43,975 nt of DNA from Chara braunii (lineage: Eukaryota; Streptophyta; Charophyceae; Charales; Characeae). The translations under genes and the position numbers were made by a program. The stretch lies in assembly GCA_003427395.1 (NCBI GenBank), contig BFEA01000051.1, positions 139,971 to 183,945 on the forward strand. The letters are read 5' to 3'. The notes below the pieces were generated by a model, which had not been told where the DNA came from, made no database searches, and worked only from the letters and a program-made list of their open reading frames with translations. Below are positions 1 through 9,842 of the stretch, in pieces; the first letter of the stretch is position 1; the number at the start of each line of letters is the position of its first letter.

Positions 1-202
1 AACGGACAACAGTACACCCATTAGAAAAACAGCAGCAAATAAATAAAATAAAGACTATAAAAATAATCTAAAGCTGGCGTTTTTTTGATGCAGGCCCAAG
101 TAAAAATGCCATAGGGCCTTCAGGTTGCGGTGACGCGACCTGGGGGCCCTATTCCAACCTCGGGTCCCGTGAGGGGCCCGTGTGTAGGCTTTCAGCATGT
201 AA

Positions 203-204
<2 letters not shown>
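1..204. other. Unassigned AT-rich to GC-rich start
   Basis: The first 60 bases are A/T-rich (several AAATAAA-like strings); the rest becomes GC-rich before a CT tract begins. I see no coding signal, RNA gene or repeat shared with the rest of the window. Confidence 0.4.
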
Positions 205-249
<45 letters not shown>

Positions 250-457
250 TGTCTTCTCTGGGCATGTATGAGCATCGAGGTGGAAAGATCTACTGAAAGT
301 GAGCTGGAAATCGAGAATGAGGTTCTCATAAATAAGCCAATACTTAAACACAAACACAGAGAACCTCAATCTCGATTTCCAGCTCACTTTCAGCAGCAGA
401 CCTTTCCACCTCGATGCTCATACATGCCTAGAGAAGACAAGAGGGGAGAGAGAGAGG

Positions 458-511
<54 letters not shown>
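205..511. repeat. Foldback hairpin framed by mirror-image CT and GA tracts
   Basis: Two arms of about 83 bases (245-327 and 359-442) are inverted copies of each other with a few mismatches, around a loop of about 31 bases. Outside the arms a (CT)n tract (206-244) faces a (GA)n tract (443-511), so the microsatellites extend the palindrome. Folded as RNA this would be a stem well over 100 bp. It could be a MITE inserted in or carrying microsatellites, or a small-RNA precursor. No target-site duplication could be recognised because the edges are simple sequence. An open frame across it only reads the repeats. Confidence 0.8.
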
Positions 512-515
<4 letters not shown>

Positions 516-684
516 CCCGCTTTCTCAACCAAATAACATCTTTGGCGATAGACTGCTAATCCATGCCAGCACAGCCAGCCACAGAGAGAGAGCAGCAAGA
601 GAAAGAGACCAAAGAGGGGGAGAGAGGCTACAGAGAGAGGGAGAGAAGCAAGAGAACAAGAGAGAAAAGGGCGTGGGGGGGGCG

Positions 685-747
<63 letters not shown>

Positions 748-749
748 CG

Positions 750-789
<40 letters not shown>

Positions 790-832
790 AGTAAGAGGGA
801 GAGAGAAGAGGAGAGAGAGAGAGCGAGACGGG
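512..832. repeat. Purine-rich (GA)n low-complexity tract
   Basis: A long imperfect GA/GAGA tract, with its longest clean run near 688-742. It opens long frames on both strands (Arg/Glu on plus, Ser/Leu on minus) that are pure microsatellite translation, so no gene is called. Confidence 0.85.
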
Positions 833-887
833 AGGGTATAGCTCTCTCAAACAGCAAACATTCTTGGTACCTCAGTGGACTGAGCAC

Positions 888-1143
888 TCAGCAACCTATT
901 CCTGTTCCTGATCGAAGCACTAAGCAACCTATTCCTGTTCCTGCTCGAAGCACTAAGCAACCTATTCCTGTTCCTGCTCGAGAAGTAGCGGCCATAGTCT
1001 CTGGCGGAGGCTAAATATAGCGACGACAATCTCTAGCACATGCGACGCAATACCTCTTCTCGAAGGAAGCACCGGAACCTATTCCTGTTCCTGCTCGAGA
1101 AGTAGCGATGATAGTCTCCGGTGGAGGCTAGATATAGTGACGA
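888..1143. repeat. 33-bp minisatellite plus displaced copy
   Basis: The motif CCTATTCCTGTTCCTG followed by a TCGAAGCACTAAG linker occurs three times between about 893 and 985 at 33-bp spacing, then again at 1078-1093. The tail of the third copy (a CTCGAGAAGTAGCG stretch plus GGAGGCTA and CGACGAC) is repeated after the fourth copy, so this is a short array nested in a duplication of about 120 bp. No function is evident. Confidence 0.75.
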
Positions 1144-1220
1144 CACCCGGGCCTGCAGGTGCATTACTGTGCACCAGCGCCAGCACTGGCCTCTTTTTTT
1201 TTCTGGCCCCCAGCCACTGT

Positions 1221-1600
1221 GGTTCGGCGGGCCGAGCCTCCGAAAATTTTGCAGGTGACGAGTTGCTTTTTCAGCAAGGCTGGCGCCGTGTACTGGCGGT
1301 TTAACTACAAGACAGGACTCAGGCAGGGCATACTCAACAATAGGAAGTTTTTTGACTTGTTTCAGGACATAAATCCGGTCATATACATCCAAGTACTGCC
1401 GTAATCCCACTGGTTCGGTGGGCCAAGCCTCCGAAAATTTTGCAGCCGACGAGTTTCTTTTTCAGCAAGGCTGGCGCCGTGTACTGGCAGTTTAACTACA
1501 AGACAGGACTTAGGCAGGGCATACTCACACTAGGAAGTCTTTTTGACTTGTTTCAGGACATAAATCCGGTCAGATACATCCAAGTACAGCCGTAATCACA
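1221..1600. repeat. Two tandem copies of a 190-bp unit containing a TTAA-type MITE terminus
   Basis: The first copy (1221-1410) and second (1411-1600) match at most positions. Each contains CCTCCGAAAATTTTGCAG, a CAGCAAGGCTGGCGCCG stretch and the terminus TGTACTGGCGGTTTAAC or TGTACTGGCAGTTTAAC. That terminus and the CCTCCGA block also occur in the complete element at 6091-6258, so each unit probably carries the right end of the same MITE family, amplified by tandem duplication. The left end was not found. Confidence 0.7.
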
Positions 1601-2094
1601 GTCGGATACATTTAAGATGGTCCTAGTGTGAGCATGGCCTCAAAGACCACTCGAGTTTAGTGCCTCCGTAAACAATGACACGCCTCAGCTGACACAATGT
1701 CAGGGCATACTCACACTAGGACTTCCTCGACTGAATCTGGCCATGAACGAGAACCAACACTCTTGACAGAATCTGGCCATAAATTCCGCCTCGTGACACC
1801 ACTCTCAAGATAAAACAGGTTATGCAGCCCAGAATGATGTATGTCACCGCAGAGCGCAGAAAGCACAGAATGTTTTTTTTTTTTTTTTTGAAGCACAGAA
1901 ATTCTCAACCATGACAAAAAAACTGCCGAGTCTCAAAAAAAAAAAAAAAAAAGGAAAAAAAGACGAGATATGCGCCCCCCCTCAGCGCCAGACGAACTGC
2001 TGCATCAGCTACCACACTACTGTGTCTTCCCTCGAGTAGAACGTACAGTCAGTATAGCTGTTTTTTTTTTCTTTTTTTCTTTTTTTCTTTTTGT
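1601..2094. other. Intergenic stretch with poly(T)/poly(A) runs
   Basis: The phrase CATACTCACACTAGGA recurs near 1519 and 1704, showing scattered duplication. Runs of 16-18 T or A occur at about 1873-1890 and 1936-1952, and a T/C-rich tract at 2061-2093 abuts the U6 3' end. No gene is recognised. Confidence 0.5.
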
Positions 2095-2192
2095 TTGGAC
2101 CATTTCTCGATTTATGCGTGTCATCCTTGCGCAGGGGCCATGCTAATCTCATTCTCTGTATCGTTCCAATTTTAACGGATGTCCCGAAGGAC
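2095..2192 (-). ncRNA. U6 snRNA-like sequence, near full length, plant-type
   Basis: Read on the minus strand this starts GTCCTTCGGGACATCCG (5' stem-loop), continues through TTGGAACGATACAGAGA (holding the ACAGAGA box that contacts the 5' splice site), GATTAGCATGGCCCCTGCGC and ACACGCATAAATCGAGAAAT, and ends GGTCC before a pyrimidine-complement tail. The order matches plant U6, the catalytic snRNA of the spliceosome transcribed by RNA polymerase III. Differences: a 3-base insertion just after ACAGAGA and a shortened 5' loop. I see no TATA box or plant upstream element at the expected place. Instead, part of the U6 5' end is repeated upstream (2209-2226). Most likely a retro-copy or pseudogene. 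Confidence 0.85.
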
Positions 2193-2251
2193 TATAGCTG
2201 TATTTTGGGGCAAGGATGTCCCGAAGGACTATAGCTGTATTTTGGGGCAAC
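2176..2251. repeat. Short tandem duplication at the U6 5' end
   Basis: GGATGTCCCGAAGGACTATA followed by GCTGTATTTTGGGGCAA appears at 2178 and again at 2215, a unit of about 37 bp that starts within the U6 5' stem-loop and runs into its upstream flank. Confidence 0.75.
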
Positions 2252-2876
2252 TCTCAGTCTGGATGCAGTCCACACCTTAGGCCATGCCACGCCACTGTCA
2301 AAACCAAGAAATCACCAGTGCATCTTCCTCAGAAAGTGGCACAATGCATCCGTTGATATAAATAGTAATGAATGCATATTCCCAATTTCTCTGGAAGATG
2401 CACTTGTTTACTTTTTCCGTTCCAGCAGCGGTGTCACAAGCCCCTTACATTCTATACCGTCAGTATAGCTGTAATCGGAGCCCCTTTCAGTCTAGATGTA
2501 TTCTATGCCGGGGGGGGGGGGGGGGGCAAAAGACAGTTGGGAAGTAAGTGCGAAGTTGTGAACAAATAGGGCAACCCTACTCATAGCTAGCCTTGGATGC
2601 ATCTCACCACAATTACGGGGACAATTCAGAGCATACTCGCACAACGACTTTCCCAGCATGAATCTATTTGCAACTACAGCTAAGTCCTAGTATCTCACGG
2701 CAACTACACTAGTCTTGGCTGTATCTAACCACAATTACGGCCACAATTCAGTCAAAAAATTCCCAGCATGACCATGTTCTTACCAGCATATGCAGGCACA
2801 CAGCAAACTTAACGCTAACTCTTTGCCACTACCACGAAAAGCACAATGAAGCTTGCATGGAAACAGAGTACATGTA
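2252..2876. other. Intergenic, scattered fragments of hairpin-type repeats
   Basis: Phrases such as CTCAGTCTGGATGCAGTC, CTTTCAGTCTAGATG and ACCACAATTACGG echo the central parts of the hairpins near 10430 and 19450 and text near 14270. A G17 run lies at about 2510-2526. No open frame with protein-like composition was found. Confidence 0.4.
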
Positions 2877-2877
2877 A

Positions 2878-3058
2878 AACACGCATCAAGGGGTTGAAGA
2901 GTCAAAACACCTAAGGGGGGGGACACCCACCAAGCGAGGGAAAAAAAAAAAAAAAAAAAAAACATGCACAAGGTTTAGACATCTGTCACACTATAGGTTG
3001 ACACAGAAACACGCATCAAGGGGTTGAATAGTCAAAACACCTAAGTGGGGGGGGGGGG

Positions 3059-3104
<46 letters not shown>

Positions 3105-3160
3105 GACATGCACAAGGTTTAGACATCTGTCAGACTATAGGTTGACACAGAATAGAATGG
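2878..3160. repeat. 130-bp tandem duplication with variable poly(G)/poly(A) core
   Basis: The unit contains ACACGCATCAAGGGGTTGAA, AGTCAAAACACCTAAG, a G run, an A run and ATGCACAAGGTTTAGACATC. It occurs at about 2879 and 3009. The A run is about 22 in the first copy and over 40 in the second. Confidence 0.8.
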
Positions 3161-3374
3161 AACAGGGGAAAAAAAAAAAAAAAGTGAAAAGGAAAAAACG
3201 AAAGGAAAGAACGAGATACACATGAAAGTAAGCTGGCGCTGTGGAAATGGTGTTGAAACTTGAAATGTGTCAGGGCCATAGCGCAGACGCATCTGCTATA
3301 GTGCAGCACGTCCGCTGCGACAATATGAACACTTACGTTCACCATGGCAGCAGACGCTATCCCTCCCTTCCCGC

Positions 3375-4620
3375 CTCAGGGCAGAGGCGGCAGACTGTGA
3401 GGATCCTGTGCCAAACAGTTGGACACCCAACCCCCCCTAATCCTTAACCTAACCCTACAGATGGGTATATAGTCCGAAATGCTGGCCGGGTACGCAAGTT
3501 AAAAAATACAATCATCCGCTACGAAAATACAAACAGTTGTATACACTACAGCGGGCACGTCTATGTATGCCCCTCCCTACCTAAGGGCAAACAGACTGGA
3601 GGTTTGTGAGCAAAGCAAACCAGCTAGACACCCCCACTAATCCCTAATCTAGCCCTACAGATGGGTATATAGTATATACTATATACTTCATAGTCTGAAA
3701 TGCTGGTCAGGTAATCTAACCCTACAGATGGGTATATAGTCTGAAATGCTGGCCAGGTACACATTCTACAACAATTTAGGATGTGCCTGTTGGTTCTGTT
3801 CCCAGTTACGGTCTGAAGACTTCGAACTGAATCTGTGGACTGCAACCACAAAGCACAATTTAGTCCCATCTGCCATAGTGCAGACACGTCCTCTGCTAGT
3901 ACAATGCGAACAGTTATATTCATTCACTATAGCAGACGCGTCTATATACGTCCGACGCAGTTATATATGTCCGTCCCTACCTAAAGGCAGACAGATGGGC
4001 ATATAGCCTAAAATGCTGGCATGGTACGCATTCTACGGCGATCTGGGATCTGTTCCCGGATACAGTCCGTCCTTGATGTACGTAACAGCAATTATATGCC
4101 CAATTCAGTCTAAGAAGTCCCGTCTGCTACAGTGCAGACGCGTCGTCTGCTACCGTCTTCCCCCGAACATAACGCACCCCAAAAATGAACGTATACAAGG
4201 TATGTTTGCAGCCCGATACAGTCAAAATGAGGGTGCGTTGTGTTTGGGGGAAGAAGGTAGGACGATGCAAGCAGTCTTATTCACTATAGCGGACGCATCT
4301 ATATATGTCCGTCCCCCTACCTAAAGGCAGACAGACTGGAATCCTATGCAAATCAGCTAGACACCCCACCTAATCCCTAATCTGACCCCAATAGAAGGGA
4401 ACATAGTCTGAAATGACGGCCAGGTACACACACGAACGCATCGTCTGCTAGGACACTGTAAGCAGTCATATTCACTATAGCTGACACATCTATATGCCTC
4501 CCTCCCTCTACCTAAAGGCAGACAGATTGGAGAATCCTATGTAAGACACCCCACCTAACCCCTAATCAAACCCAATAGAAGGGGACATAGTCCGAAATGA
4601 TGGCCAGGTACACACATTTC
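3375..4620. repeat. Degenerate tandem/dispersed repeat block
   Basis: At least five diverged copies of a unit run ACCTAAAGGCAGACAGAC, AGCTAGACACCCC, a CTAATCCCTAATC stretch, and end with ATAGTCTGAAATGCTGGCC plus AGGTACACA. Copies begin near 3375, 3581, 3979, 4319 and 4510. Sub-motifs (CATCTATATATGTCCGTCC, GCAGACGCGTC) recur between them. The short CCTAACCCTA strings inside are not arrayed as telomere repeats. No coding potential is seen. Confidence 0.7.
4151..4260. repeat. Foldback MITE, about 110 bp
   Basis: Arms 4151-4180 and 4230-4260 are inverted copies (CTTCCCCCGAACATAACGCA against a TGCGTTGTGTTTGGGGGAAG-like arm). The same arm sequence recurs at about 22604 and 22702, so this is one member of a dispersed family. 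Confidence 0.7.
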
Positions 4621-4859
4621 TAATATGTCCATCACAGTCTGGGAAATTTCTGTTCCCAGTTGCGGGCCGTCCGGGACCTACACGACCACAATTATGTGCA
4701 CGCAATTCAGTCAAAAAAAAACACAAATTACAGCTGGTCCTGGATGTATCCGACCGCGATCTCTACACAAATACACAAATACGTCCACCGGTGAACAGCT
4801 CATCTTTCCAGTTTGCCGTGCTGTGTATGTGCACAGCACGCAGTGAAATTTCCGCAAAC

Positions 4860-5130
4860 TGACACGAGAGACAACGGTCATACCTGTCTTCCTACGGGCT
4901 TCACATGAAACGAAAACGAAACGAGTGCATCTGCCCACGACAGGTGGCAAAATACACTCATATTACTGATGAACCTGGCCATCTTCTGTGGGAAGAAGAC
5001 ACTCCTTTCGTTTTTCGTTTCGAGTGCCGTGTGGCGAAATGCCCCAGATGAACCTGGCCACATCTTCTGAGGGAAGATGCACTCCTTTCGTTTTTCGTTT
5101 TGTGTGCCGCGTGGCGATGCCCCAACTTCC
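4860..5130. repeat. CTTTCGTTTTTCGTTT repeat: two tandem plus one inverted copy
   Basis: GATGAACCTGGCCA, a (T/C)CTTCTG block, ACTCCTTTCGTTTTTCGTTT and GTGCCGTGTGGCGA occur at 4969-5045 and 5047-5122, with a diverged inverted copy at about 4900-4950. A further inverted pair lies at 35175-35310, so this is a dispersed family with outward and inward copies. Confidence 0.7.
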
Positions 5131-5338
5131 TATACACAAATGGAAATGGCAAAGAGCCTGTTCACCCGGCTCGTATGGCTGAATGGTACAGATATGTAAC
5201 CGCTGTCTATTCACTTTTTTTTTGTTAATAATATTAATAATCATAAACATATCACGACTTTGAATCCCGATAACCAGATCAATACACCAACGTTAGGAGT
5301 GATTGTGCCACGTATGTATGGCAGCGAGCTGTGAAGTT
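5131..5338. other. AT-rich intergenic spacer
   Basis: Contains a T9 run and TTAATAATATTAATAATCAT near 5225. Nothing coding or structural was recognised. Confidence 0.4.
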
Positions 5339-5340
5339 TC

Positions 5341-5429
5341 TGCACACTGACAGACTGACAGACTGACAGACTGACAGGCTGACAGGCTGACAGAGTGAAC
5401 AAACTGACAGACTGACAGACTGAACAGAT
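5341..5429. repeat. 8-bp microsatellite (GACAGACT/GACAGGCT)n
   Basis: About nine imperfect copies of CTGACAGA or CTGACAGG, interrupted once by GTGAACAAA. Low-complexity translation only. Confidence 0.85.
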
Positions 5430-5599
5430 CATGTGTAAAATAACGTGAACAGCCGCCTCCTTGAAAAAAGAAAGAAAAAAAGAACAAAAGAACACAGCCC
5501 ATCCGCATCACTTCCTGACATCATTTGCTGAAGCATCTGATCTTTCTGAAGGTTTCACTTCAATCTCCTCCTCTATTCCATTTGTTTTTACGCGCAGGG

Positions 5600-5955
5600 G
5601 CTTCAATTTTAAAACGGATGTCCCAAAGGACACCTCAGGGAGGGGCCTCAATTTTAAAACGGATGTCCCGAAGGACACCTCAGGGAGGGGCCTCAATTTT
5701 AAAACGCATGTCCCGAAGGACACCTCAGGGGCCATGCTAATCTTCTTTGTATCGTTCCAATTTTAAAACGCATGTCCCGAAGGACACCTCAGGGGCCATG
5801 CTAATCTTCTNAAGGACACCTCAGGGGCCATGCTAATCTTCTTTGTATCGTTCCAATTTTAAAACGCATGTCCCGAAGGACACCTCAGGGGCCATGCTAA
5901 TCTTCTCCGTATCGTTCCAATTTTCAAACGGATGTGCCGAAGGACACCTCAGTGA
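5600..5955 (-). repeat. Satellite built from the 5' half of U6 snRNA
   Basis: Two 45-bp units (spacing 5611, 5656, 5701) are followed by about four 64-bp units (GCCATG starts at 5731, 5795, 5827 after an N, and 5891). On the minus strand each 64-bp unit runs GTCCTTCGGGACATGCG, an AAAATTGGAACGATAC block, and GAAGATTAGCATGGCCCC, about the first 50 nt of U6, then CTGAGGT links to the next. Most units have altered the ACAGAGA box (ATACAAAGAAG). The single N at 5811 marks a gap or collapsed unit, so the true copy number may be higher. Confidence 0.85.
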
Positions 5956-5967
5956 GTTCTCCGGATC

Positions 5968-6023
5968 TCTTTTATTTATTTATTTATTTATTTGTTTAAA
6001 TATTTTATTAAAAAAAAAAAAAA
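5968..6023. repeat. (TTTA)n followed by poly(A)
   Basis: TTTATTTATTTATTTATTTATT at about 5970-5991, then A14 at about 6010-6023. Confidence 0.9.
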
Positions 6024-6090
6024 ATTCCCATCTCATTACTCTTCTGCACCTAAGGGTCTAAGCCCGGAACTAGACAAAATGATCAAGTTA

Positions 6091-6258
6091 TTAAAGCACC
6101 AGTACACCACTATTGGCCCACGAGTGTCAGCATGAAACCCACACCAGGCCTCCGATTTTTTTTTTTCAACGGCGGGCCTGGCCACACAGCGCCTCCGAGT
6201 TTCGCTTCTGGCGACAAAAACTTTCTGCCAAGGCCGGGGCCTTGTACTAGCAGTTTAA
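6091..6258. mobile_element. TTAA-bounded MITE, copy 1 (168 bp)
   Basis: The left end TTAAAGCACCAGTACA and right end TGTACTAGCAGTTTAA are inverted with mismatches, and each terminates in TTAA. Inside are CCTCCGA blocks shared with 1221-1600. TTAA at both edges is what piggyBac-type elements leave as target duplication, but the inner termini are not the usual CCC, so assignment is tentative. There is no coding capacity. Confidence 0.6.
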
Positions 6259-6429
6259 ACACACTATCCAGACTGCAAGTGCCTGTTGAGGTGCCAAAGG
6301 GCACAGGAGGATGTCAGAAAAGTGAGGCACTGAGGCAAATCTTCCCAATGAATTGCAATTTGGAACCGACTCATCCGCGAGGAGATTCTTCCAAAGTTGA
6401 AGAGACAAGAGATCTAAAAATGGCGCACT

Positions 6430-6590
6430 TCTGGGAAGAGTGAGCTGCAAGTGAGTGAGAGTGAGTTGAAGTCATGAGTGAGTTGCAAGTGAGTGAGAGT
6501 GAGTGAGAGTGAGTTAAGAGTGAGTTGAAGTCATGAATGAGTCAGAGTGAGTCAGAGTGTGAGTCAGATTGAGTTGAGTTAAGCGTGAAT
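6430..6590. repeat. (GTGAGT)n-like imperfect minisatellite
   Basis: GAGTGAGTTGAAGTCATGA and GTGAGTGAGAGTGAGTT alternate for about 150 bp, with two copies of the TTGAAGTCATGA phrase. Nothing coding. Confidence 0.85.
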
Positions 6591-7548
6591 CTAGAAGCAG
6601 GGGTGATTCTCCCAAAGAAGAACACAAATGAACATTCCCATGATATGTGCCTCCATACACTTATCTGCATACCTACATGGGCCAAGGTCCCACTTATACC
6701 CTGATCCTGTGCATCTGTCCGTTGATACTCGTACTCTACGGTCCAAAGCGAAGAATCCAGGGAAAAGAAGCAGAATAGTCGTCCACAATTCACCAGGGCT
6801 GGATCCCACCGTCCGGCTGCCGGCGAAGTCATAGGCCCCGCCTCTCTTTTCGTTTCCTGGCACAGCCACTACTGGTGCAGGACGGGGCATCACACCACCC
6901 CCGCTTCGAGATGCAGCACCGGAGGCAGTGCTTGCCCTTGAGGGAAAGCGTGTCAGCGAACATCCCAAAATGGAAACCTTTTGACAGCTGGCCTTGTGAG
7001 GGCAGATCTGGCCACAAGCACTCAGGTGTCCGTGAGGCAGCCAGGCCCACACTGGGCAAAGTTCCCTCTGCTGTCCACCTACAACAGAGTGGACAGCAGA
7101 GTCCACAGGTCGACTCTGCACCGTTTCCTACGTAGTTGGCAAAGTTCATTCTACTGTCCGCCTGCGACAGAGCAAAGGCCCACAGGTCGGCTTTCCACAA
7201 TCTCCTACGTAGAGGGTGCCCGGCCCCTCCCACCTACTCCCAAGTTCAGCGCACACGAAAAGAGTGAGCAGCAGTTCACGGCCGCGTGAAAACACCGACA
7301 CTGTAGATGTCCTCGATGCTGGTGGCCATCATCGGATCCCACGAGGTATCCTGGCAGGAAGGGAACAGTTTCCACCAGCCGGTAGGCCCCAGCCCTCAGG
7401 CAACGAGGTCCAAAGTTCAAGCCTATACATATCTTCAATGGTAATATCACCAGGTGCAATCTGCCCCACTGCCAACCTCTCCCAAATAAGACACACTGTC
7501 ATAATTAGTTGTACTTGGGGCACAGTTCACTATAGAAACTTTAGATAC
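6591..7548. other. Intergenic with an internal duplication of about 80 bp
   Basis: TTGGCAAAGTTC-type text followed by CTGTCCACCTACAACAGAG, CCACAGGTCGACTCT and CTACGTAG is found at about 7057-7136 and again, diverged, at 7137-7210. A 176-codon open frame on the minus strand (7121-6591) runs through this duplication. It has no recognisable domain and changes frame between the two copies, so I do not call it a gene. Confidence 0.5.
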
Positions 7549-7549
7549 G

Positions 7550-7672
7550 ATCATAAGAAGCTGTGCGCCAAATTCACCAAATGGCAGTAACGACCATGCG
7601 TTTACTCGGGAAAGACAGTATAAATTACTATAAATGCCATTTGGTGAATTTGGCGCACAGCTTCATTATGAT
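7550..7672. repeat. Near-perfect foldback hairpin (37-bp arms)
   Basis: Arms 7550-7586 and 7635-7672 are inverted copies differing by one inserted base (core GCGCCAAATTCACCAAATGG). The 48-bp loop is AT-rich. Little divergence means the hairpin is young or under constraint. It could be a small MITE or a miRNA-like foldback. The open frame at 7590 ends inside the loop and is not convincing. Confidence 0.85.
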
Positions 7673-7811
7673 TTCTTTCACCTTATAAAATACAGGAAAA
7701 GAGACCCAGAAATAACGTACTGTCACTACTGTGTACAACTGCCTCTTTTATTTTTATTTTCCCACCTCCATATGCAATCACACCACTAACTGGCACCTTT
7801 TTCTTCTTCTT

Positions 7812-8305
7812 TTTTTTTTTAAACAACCCCTCGAGGGCACTGCTCAAGGGCGATACGAGCGACCCTCCACAGTTCCCTCTGTATGGGTGGCTCCTGACTC
7901 CTGAGCCTCCTGTCAATTGGCAGGTAGCTGTACCTGCTGGAAACCGGGTCCGGTGGCCCTATAGACAGACTCTTGACGTCGGGGCCGCCTTTCTAAAAGG
8001 GACAAGTGACATTTGTCAGCACTGACCATGAAGTCTGACAGGAGCTCCGTAATCGAAGAATTTTTTTTAAACAACCCCTCGAGGGCACTACCCGAGGGCG
8101 ATTCGAGCGACCCTCCACAGTACCCTCCGTATGGGTGGCTCCTGAGCCTCCTGTCAATTGGCAGGTAGCTGTACCTGCTGGAAACCGGGTCCGGTGGCCC
8201 TATAGACAGACTCTTGACGTCATGGCCACCTTTCTAAGAGGTACAAGTGACATTTGTCAGCACTGACCATGAAGTCTGACAGAAGCTCCGTAGTAGAAGA
8301 AATAA
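7812..8305. repeat. Two tandem copies of a 248-bp unit
   Basis: AAACAACCCCTCGAGGGCAC starts at 7821 and 8069. The copies stay aligned through CAATTGGCAGGTAGCTG, CTGGAAACCGGGTCCGG, TATAGACAGACTCTTGACGT and the CATGAAGTCTGACAG stretch. The fragment CACCTGCTGGAAACCGGGTC reappears at 42667, so the unit includes a dispersed repeat. Confidence 0.85.
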
Positions 8306-9114
8306 AGGGGGGGTGGGGAGGGGGGCCGGGAAAATCTTTTAGAAAAGGTGGCAGTTCATTTCAGCATACGCCCATGGAAGTCCTGAAAATGCTTTATCTG
8401 ATGGATGCATGCCCAACCCGTCCGCGCACTAGGGTGATTACAGGCAGCGGAGATTTCGGCGGGAAGCCCTGTTTGCACTGGCATCACCAATGTTAAACCA
8501 CCAGTGTGTTCCACGACCATTTTCAAGAAACACACCGTGCTGCATTCACACTCCGATTATTCACACTTGTCTTGCATGCAAACAGCGATACAGCAACTGG
8601 CGACATGCTCCCTGACAGTACTTAAGATATCATAACCAGATATGAGTTCTCTTCAACTTTCTATGGCGACTGGGCGCCCACACAACTCACTGTTCGCACT
8701 CTGGATCACCCTGGATGTCCCACACGCAACACTCAGTATCATACGCAACACACACACACGCTATGCTACAGCTATGGCAGCGCTAGCTGCCAATACCTAT
8801 CGCTACACTACACTTCTCTGCCCACTTCGTCTTCGGGCACACTGCAGACCTCCTCGCACAAGCTGCTAAGGCATTGCTTCCGCATGGCATCCGCAGGAAT
8901 GATTGAATGGCTGGACGCAGCCTCTTGATTTATACTTCTGCGCTGCGTTGGTCTGCCCTGTATCCCTGGCCCATGGTGCACACAGTCCCCCCCATGGTAC
9001 TTGCTGGACCGGACTGGTACTTTCTAGACTCTCCCATGACTGCATGGCGACGACCCTACGACGCAGTGCAGTTGCACTGGGGTCCTACTATTTCCCCTTG
9101 CCACTTGTCCTCAC
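8306..9114. other. Unassigned stretch
   Basis: No repeat, RNA or gene seen apart from a left-end-like TTAAACCACCAG at 8493-8505 (TTAA-type MITE terminus without a visible partner). Several overlapping frames of about 75-125 codons occur on the plus strand from 8642 to 9284, rich in Pro, Thr, Ser and His, with no domain I can name. Confidence 0.4.
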
Positions 9115-9483
9115 CGGACATCACCGGACACCGGACAGTCCAGACCGGTCCCCGAGGTGCAAAACTGTCCGGACTGGGAAAAAAAAAAAAACGGGGTGGG
9201 GGTGTTGACATACTAACCTGCTTTGCACTCTGTGGTTCAGGCAGCAGAGCACGTTTCTTGCAGCAAATCAACCAGCACATTTAACTAGCGGACATGCAGA
9301 GTTGCAAGCAGTGCAAACCAGGCACAAGACTAAAGAAACAGAAGTTCTTTTTGAAAAAAGCATGATTAACTTTGAACTTCGAACTTTGGATTTATTAATT
9401 TAAGTTCATACCGTATAACCTAAGTTCAAACTTTGCAGTTCAATTCAGAACGTCAGAGTCTTCAGACTGGCAGCACTGTCAGT

Positions 9484-9543
<60 letters not shown>

Positions 9544-9842
9544 CCCCCAGCGGGCAGAAGCAGCGGGCACAACATCGAAACAGCCGCTTCGAAATTGCTT
9601 GGGCCTGTGCGAAACCCGCCACCTCAAAAACCTGCAGTGTCTTGTGTCCGGACCTCTAGGTCATGTCCGGTGCGGTCAAACGACACTAAGAAATCACCCC
9701 ATTATTTTTTGAGGGGCGGCCAGGACCCGATAAATGTCCTGGGCTGCCCCTTTTTTTTTTTTTTATGCCCCAGGGGCCTCCATCCGGACATTAGGACCGG
9801 ACACCGGACTGTCTGGAACCCGGTCCGGACGTCCGGACAGTT
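9115..9842. repeat. TGTCCGGAC-rich repeat blocks flanking a CT tract
   Basis: CCGGACA or TGTCCGG occurs many times at 9116-9177 and 9647-9841 (for example CCGGACATTAGGACCGGACA, CGGTCCGGACGTCCGGACAG). The two blocks are partly inverted relative to each other and surround (CT)n. Similar GTCCGACCGGACA text is at 25995. This may be the termini of one larger element. No TSD identified. Confidence 0.55.
9485..9541. repeat. (CT)n microsatellite
   Basis: Almost uninterrupted CT dinucleotides for about 56 bp followed by C8. Confidence 0.95.

Noticed and set aside
130-1014. 294-codon plus frame and overlapping minus frames
   Set aside because: They read through CT/GA microsatellites and minisatellites (poly Leu-Ser or Arg-Glu); no protein-like composition.
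3435-3470. Telomere-like CCTAACCCTA strings
   Set aside because: Only isolated single copies inside a longer degenerate repeat; not an array of TTTAGGG or TTAGGG.
3375-4620. CRISPR-like array of spaced repeats
   Set aside because: Repeats are long, diverged and unevenly spaced, spacers are themselves repeats, and there are no cas genes; a eukaryotic repeat block.
6591-7121. 176-codon minus frame with several Cys
   Set aside because: Overlaps a diverged tandem duplication, no recognisable domain or start context, and composition similar to surrounding noncoding DNA.
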